Source: Mesostigma viride (lineage: Eukaryota > Streptophyta > Mesostigmatophyceae > Mesostigmatales > Mesostigmataceae). From it: 64,000 nucleotides of DNA. The first letter of the stretch is position 1; each line of letters opens with the position of its first letter. The notes beneath the pieces are model-generated. The model saw only the letters and a program-made list of their open reading frames with translations. It was not told the origin of the DNA and did not search any database. Position numbers and translations under genes: made by a program. This document shows positions 60,618 to 64,000 of this stretch, piece by piece. The stretch is taken from assembly GCA_009746045.1 (NCBI GenBank), contig RPFO01000937.1, forward strand, positions 62,001 to 126,000, written 5' to 3'.

Positions 60618-60657
60618 CCACCGACAAATTTATAGTATAGTGTATGTTCGATATTCG
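60618..60657. promoter_or_regulatory. Divergent promoter with overlapping TATA boxes
   Basis: 40 bp between two start codons contain TTTATAGTATAG at 60629-60640, which reads as a TATA box on both strands. Confidence 0.5.
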
Positions 60658-61404
60658 ATGCGCGGAGGCCTCGCGAGGAGGCGAGACCGGGGCTTTATGG
60701 AGTCCGGAATCGTGTCGGCTCGAACCGCGACGACATCCCGCGCGCCCCGCGCAGACCGACACGTCGCGATCCCGTCCGTCCGCATGATGGACGGCTCGGA
60801 TCGCACGGACCGCGTGCGAACGGTCGAGTGCGGATCGGCTCCTTGGAACAACTGTTTCTACCGCAGCGTCCTTGCGAGCCTGTACCCCGAGAGGTACCCC
60901 GCCCCGTCCACGAACGAACGGCTGTCCGTCGACGGATCCGATCTGCGCCGACGAGCGACCCGCGAACTGGCGAAGGATCCGCACCTCTTGCGACTGGGGT
61001 TGTCGTCTTCCGACCGGCCGCGCACCGCGCAAGAGTACCTGCAAGCGCACTGGGACCGCGAGATGGCGGACTCGCCGCAGATCGAGGCGACGGCGCGCGC
61101 GTTGCGTTCGCGGATCCTGGTCTACAACGACTACGGCCGCGGGGACGTGCGCGTGCACGAGTTCGGACGGCGGTACGCCGGCGGACCGGCGCGCGTCTAC
61201 TACTACTTCGACCGCCTCGGAGGGCCGGACCAGTCGGGCCACTACCAGATGGCGCTGGCGCCCTCGCCCCCTCCCGCCGCGGTCAAACCGAAACGCGGAC
61301 TGCTTACGACGCTGGGCACTCTGTTCGTGGACACGGACGGTGATCGCGATTACGAAGGACTACGCGAAAGTTTCAGCACAGGACTCATGTTTCGTGGGTT
61401 GTAA
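60658..61404 (+). CDS. OTU-like cysteine protease
   Basis: 248 residues from ATG 60658 (60640 and 60697 are alternatives). The catalytic cysteine is C66 in APWNNCFYRSVLASLY (OTU motif D-G-N-C with the aspartate region altered to P-W-N-N). W132, the helix IEATARALRSRILVYND and the catalytic histidine H195 in SGHYQMAL complete the OTU pattern. OTU enzymes remove ubiquitin and could modulate host responses. The N-terminal 45 residues are basic and the C-terminus ends in a short globular tail. The gene is intact. Confidence 0.7.
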   Translation: MRGGLARRRDRGFMESGIVSARTATTSRAPRADRHVAIPSVRMMDGSDRTDRVRTVECGSAPWNNCFYRSVLASLYPERYPAPSTNERLSVDGSDLRRRATRELAKDPHLLRLGLSSSDRPRTAQEYLQAHWDREMADSPQIEATARALRSRILVYNDYGRGDVRVHEFGRRYAGGPARVYYYFDRLGGPDQSGHYQMALAPSPPPAAVKPKRGLLTTLGTLFVDTDGDRDYEGLRESFSTGLMFRGL

Positions 61405-61416
61405 ACGCATCTTTAT

Positions 61417-62088
61417 TCATTCATGAACAAGCCCCGTTTCCGCATACTCGTGCACGTGTTCCCGGTCCAGTTCGGACCACCACCCCATATCCCACACGGG
61501 CGAAGACGGAGGGTCGCGGCCCTCGCGCCTGAACTTGGCGGTCAGGACGTTGTAACACTTGACCACGAACGAGTAGGACCGGTTCGCGAAGTTCTTGTTC
61601 GACCCCAGACAATCGTACAGCCGGTCCCGTATCCTGGCCATCTCCGATCGACTGACCCGCTTTCCGCGCCGGGCCAGCCCGTCGTGGATCTTTCCCCACA
61701 GGATCCAAAGCTTCTCCTCCTTCCTCCCCCTGGGCGTTTCGAGGGCGTCCACGCACTCCCGGTATCGCGCGGGAGACAGGACCTTCAGGACGGCCTCCAG
61801 TTGCTCGTCCTCGCGGCCGTCGAACCGGCGACGGTCGCCGTCACTCTTTTGGCGGTACTTGAGTTCCGCGCGCACCTCCCTTTCGAGCGTCTTCGCGGGA
61901 TTGATCTCCCAGTAGATCTCGTCCATCTCGGGACAGACCCCGTGCCCGGTGGGCCAACTGCGGTCCAAGATGATGCGTAAGGCCAGAGGGGGCAGCGCCT
62001 GGAACATGACGCTCGGCGGACGCGGGGTCGAAACGGGAGCGAACGTCGTCCACTCGGTGGCAGGCTCCCACCCCGCGGGCTCGGCCAT
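61417..62088 (-). CDS. Hypothetical helical protein
   Basis: 223 residues from ATG 62088; TATAAAG lies about 40 bases upstream. The protein is charged, with many Arg, Glu and Trp (EMDEIYWEINPAKTLEREVRAELKYRQK; KLWILWGKIHDGLARRG; RIRDRLYDCLGSNKNFANRSYSFVVKCYNVLTAKF). The last part recalls VLTF3-like or other giant-virus transcription proteins only in general composition. It is convergent with the OTU gene. Confidence 0.5.
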   Translation of the reverse strand: MAEPAGWEPATEWTTFAPVSTPRPPSVMFQALPPLALRIILDRSWPTGHGVCPEMDEIYWEINPAKTLEREVRAELKYRQKSDGDRRRFDGREDEQLEAVLKVLSPARYRECVDALETPRGRKEEKLWILWGKIHDGLARRGKRVSRSEMARIRDRLYDCLGSNKNFANRSYSFVVKCYNVLTAKFRREGRDPPSSPVWDMGWWSELDREHVHEYAETGLVHE

Positions 62089-62162
62089 GCTCGGTAGCGT
62101 GTGGAGGGGAGCGACGTGGAGACGGACTTTATACGATCCCGTGAAACGACACGATCGATCGA

Positions 62163-62450
62163 TCACTTGCCTTTCTTTGCCTCCTCCTGCGTGGGCGCGC
62201 CCGTCTGTCCCGGGAATCGGGACAGCCACGACAGACGGACCGCGTCGGCCACCGTCGCCGGAGCGGACGGGATGCCCGTCGCCATGTCGTCGTACTTGCG
62301 CTTGGTTTCCTTCGTCCTGGCGACGTGCATCCCGCAACTTCTCGCCACGTGGCGAACACCGCGAGCATGGATCGCGCACGTCTTCCTCCCCGGCCTGGCT
62401 TCGTTCTTGCAGCGCCCGCCGTGCGTCACCGTCTTCCTCTTACACTTCAT
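62163..62450 (-). CDS. Small basic protein with C-x10-C-x9-C-x2-H motif
   Basis: 95 residues. It begins MKCKRKTVTHGGRCKNEARPG and continues KTCAIH, the same type of Cys/His motif as in three other proteins of the window. The rest is basic and then polar. Its ATG overlaps the TGA of the upstream gene in an ATGA arrangement (62447-62450), which implies coupled expression with the OTU-like gene. Confidence 0.55.
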   Translation of the reverse strand: MKCKRKTVTHGGRCKNEARPGRKTCAIHARGVRHVARSCGMHVARTKETKRKYDDMATGIPSAPATVADAVRLSWLSRFPGQTGAPTQEEAKKGK

Positions 62451-64000
62451 CGTCCGTACAACGAGTTCAGAAAAAAACGCTGGGAGGGAACAGGGACGTT
62501 CGCGGCGAAGGCGGGACGCGCCTGGACGGGCGGCCACGGATACCTGGCGACGGCGCTCTGTGCTGCCGGGAACGCGTGGACGGGCGCGGTCGAGCGGAAC
62601 GCGGCGGTCGACGCGAACGCGGGACGGGACGGGATGTAGGCGGGTCCCGGCGCCGGCACGGGGTACCGCGGTATTGCGTTTTGCGCGACGGGGTGGGGAG
62701 GGGCCGTCCGCGGTCGTGCGGGGGCGCTCAGGGCGTCCGCGAACCGCTGGAGAGCGTACGCTCGCTGGGCCAACACATGGTGCGATTGCGCCGACATGGG
62801 CATGGAACGGGACGCCGCCTGATGGACGGGGTGCCGTTCGGACGGCAACTCAAACGTCGTGAGCAATGCCTCGAAACGGTTCCCGTCGAAATATACGCAA
62901 TATGGATCGCCCGTCCTTTTCCCCCGGAATGCTCTGTACGTACGCACATCGGCGAATGTTGTTTCAGACGGAGGCACGCGATGAGATTCCGGTCTCTTAC
63001 TGACGACAACGATGTCGTTCTTGAGGTAGCGGGCCGTGATCGCGATCACCTCCGCACTCGCCCCCTTACTCGTCGGGATTGCCAATCTGCTTATAATATC
63101 TGTTTTTTTCCCCGGATCGAAACCCAACTCACTCTGCGCGATTTTCAAATACCCACCCAGTTGTTGTCCCAGTTTCCTCTTTAACTCTTCCACTCTGGGC
63201 CTCAGACCACTGGCTTTCATCTGTTGTTTCGCCCGGAACGCCTTGATCACGAATATCGCGTTGTAAAAACTGTCTGCGCCTTCCAAAGCGCTCCGCCTGT
63301 ACAGAATCCGGTCGTTTTCGGTATTCGGGATCTTCATCGTGAAAGGTCTGTCGACCCTATCGGAATACTTCGGATTGTAGATCCGCGGCGCATCAAGAGG
63401 CAACAACCTTGCCGGAGGCATCGAAACAACGGCGTGGAGATTATCAGAATCCTCGCCCCGACGTTCGGTATCGTCGACGACGGGATTGTCACCGTCCAGC
63501 ACGTTACTTCCATACTCGTTGACGCCGAGACCGGAAGGACCCCCGCGCGCGTTCCCTGCCATCGCACGCGCAACAGCTGTATTCAGGTCCAGCGACCTGG
63601 CGACCTCACCCTCCTCCCTCTCAGACGAGGGCGTCGTCCTTGTCGCCGGAGACCCTTCCACCTGTTCTTTACCCCGCGCGGCGGCCTGACGCGCCGACCG
63701 CCGGACCCCAGGGGATGGTGTATTGCCCCCCCCCGTGGGAGGGGTCGGACGAGGGGGGGTATTGCCCCCCCCCGCGAGTGGGGCGGGCGACGCGGGAGGG
63801 CGGGGCGTACTGCCCCCGCCAGCGGGGAGAGGGCCGGGCGACGCGGGAGGGCGGGGCGTACTGCCCCCGCCAGCGGGGAGAGGGCCGGACGACGCGCGAG
63901 AAGGTGTCTTCCCCCCGCCAGCGGGGGAAGGGGAGACGGGGCTCGCGGCGGCGGTCCGAGAAGAACTTCTCGTCTGGACACCCTGCGAAAACCCAGGAAG
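62447..64000 (-). CDS. OTU-like fold without catalytic residues, N-terminus beyond right edge
   Basis: The frame is open to the right edge (at least 517 residues), with no in-frame ATG upstream of the GTG at 63661, so the start is outside the window. The part next to the edge is a Pro/Gly-rich repeat (PLPAGGGSTPRPPASP units). The core has GADSFYNAIFVI where OTU proteins have the catalytic cysteine (serine instead), GASAEVIAITARYLKNDIVVVS, and YCVYFDGNRFEALL where the catalytic histidine should be (arginine instead). It is therefore probably an inactive OTU-like protein. The C-terminal ~110 residues are proline/alanine rich. No breaks are seen. Confidence 0.55.
   Translation of the reverse strand, partial: LPGFSQGVQTRSSSRTAAASPVSPSPAGGGKTPSRASSGPLPAGGGSTPRPPASPGPLPAGGGSTPRPPASPAPLAGGGNTPPRPTPPTGGGNTPSPGVRRSARQAAARGKEQVEGSPATRTTPSSEREEGEVARSLDLNTAVARAMAGNARGGPSGLGVNEYGSNVLDGDNPVVDDTERRGEDSDNLHAVVSMPPARLLPLDAPRIYNPKYSDRVDRPFTMKIPNTENDRILYRRSALEGADSFYNAIFVIKAFRAKQQMKASGLRPRVEELKRKLGQQLGGYLKIAQSELGFDPGKKTDIISRLAIPTSKGASAEVIAITARYLKNDIVVVSKRPESHRVPPSETTFADVRTYRAFRGKRTGDPYCVYFDGNRFEALLTTFELPSERHPVHQAASRSMPMSAQSHHVLAQRAYALQRFADALSAPARPRTAPPHPVAQNAIPRYPVPAPGPAYIPSRPAFASTAAFRSTAPVHAFPAAQSAVARYPWPPVQARPAFAANVPVPSQRFFLNSLYGR
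63715..63920. repeat. GC-rich ~54-bp tandem repeat in coding sequence
   Basis: At least three imperfect copies of a unit with GGGAGGGCGGGGCGTACTGC and CCCGCCAGCGGGGAGAGGGC. In the minus-strand reading frame they encode a Pro/Gly-rich repeat of about 18 residues at the visible N-terminal part of the OTU-like protein. Confidence 0.75.

Overview
The window looks like part of a large, GC-rich double-stranded DNA virus of the Nucleocytoviricota (giant-virus) type that now lies inside a eukaryotic nuclear genome. The viral signs are tightly packed genes on both strands, TATA-like boxes a few bases upstream of start codons, and a giant-virus gene set: an SF3 helicase of the poxvirus D5 type, an archaeo-eukaryotic primase with a UL52-like zinc finger, a poxvirus A22-type Holliday junction resolvase, a YqaJ exonuclease, a D6/D11-like SF2 helicase, and small families that resemble DUF5759, DUF5832 and SLATT. 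The host signs are four eukaryotic transposable elements that interrupt viral reading frames, each with a target-site duplication (TSD), plus long minisatellites inside those elements. The host cannot be named from the sequence; an alga or other protist is the best guess. No major capsid protein, packaging ATPase, DNA polymerase B or RNA polymerase gene was recognised here.

Layout. 1-6904: SF3 helicase, small conserved viral proteins, and a SprT-like metallopeptidase. 6905-16477: a 9,573-bp element with 29-bp terminal inverted repeats (TIRs), full of satellites and carrying one degenerate ORF. 16478-26776: replication and recombination genes (resolvase, exonuclease, primase), a cobalamin adenosyltransferase, a decayed capping-enzyme-like protein, and small membrane proteins. 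26991-34771: two tandem paralogous fibre-like genes. 34879-40730: a class II (adenosylcobalamin-dependent) ribonucleotide reductase. It is split by a perfect 186-bp palindromic element, a 647-bp GT-AG intron that holds an antisense gene, one small frameshift, and a 2,985-bp CACTA-like transposon. 40731-47031: membrane proteins, the D6/D11-like helicase and a coiled-coil protein. 47944-55773: a Ty1/copia LTR retrotransposon with apparently identical LTRs, inserted in a membrane-protein gene. 55779-64000: small viral genes, a Cys/His-rich protein, an OTU-like protease and a second OTU-like protein that lacks the catalytic residues; the last gene runs off the right edge.

How the genes fit together. 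The primase, SF3 helicase, resolvase and YqaJ nuclease form a replication and recombination module. The B12-dependent reductase and the ATP:cob(I)alamin adenosyltransferase form a nucleotide-supply module, in which the second enzyme would make the cofactor the first needs. The fibre-like pair, many one- or two-helix membrane proteins and the OTU pair look like virion or host-interaction functions. At all four insertions, removing the element plus one TSD copy puts the flanking viral codons back in one frame, so these are clean insertions into once-intact genes. Many other viral genes carry single-base frameshifts, often in homopolymers; these may be sequencing errors, decay, or both.
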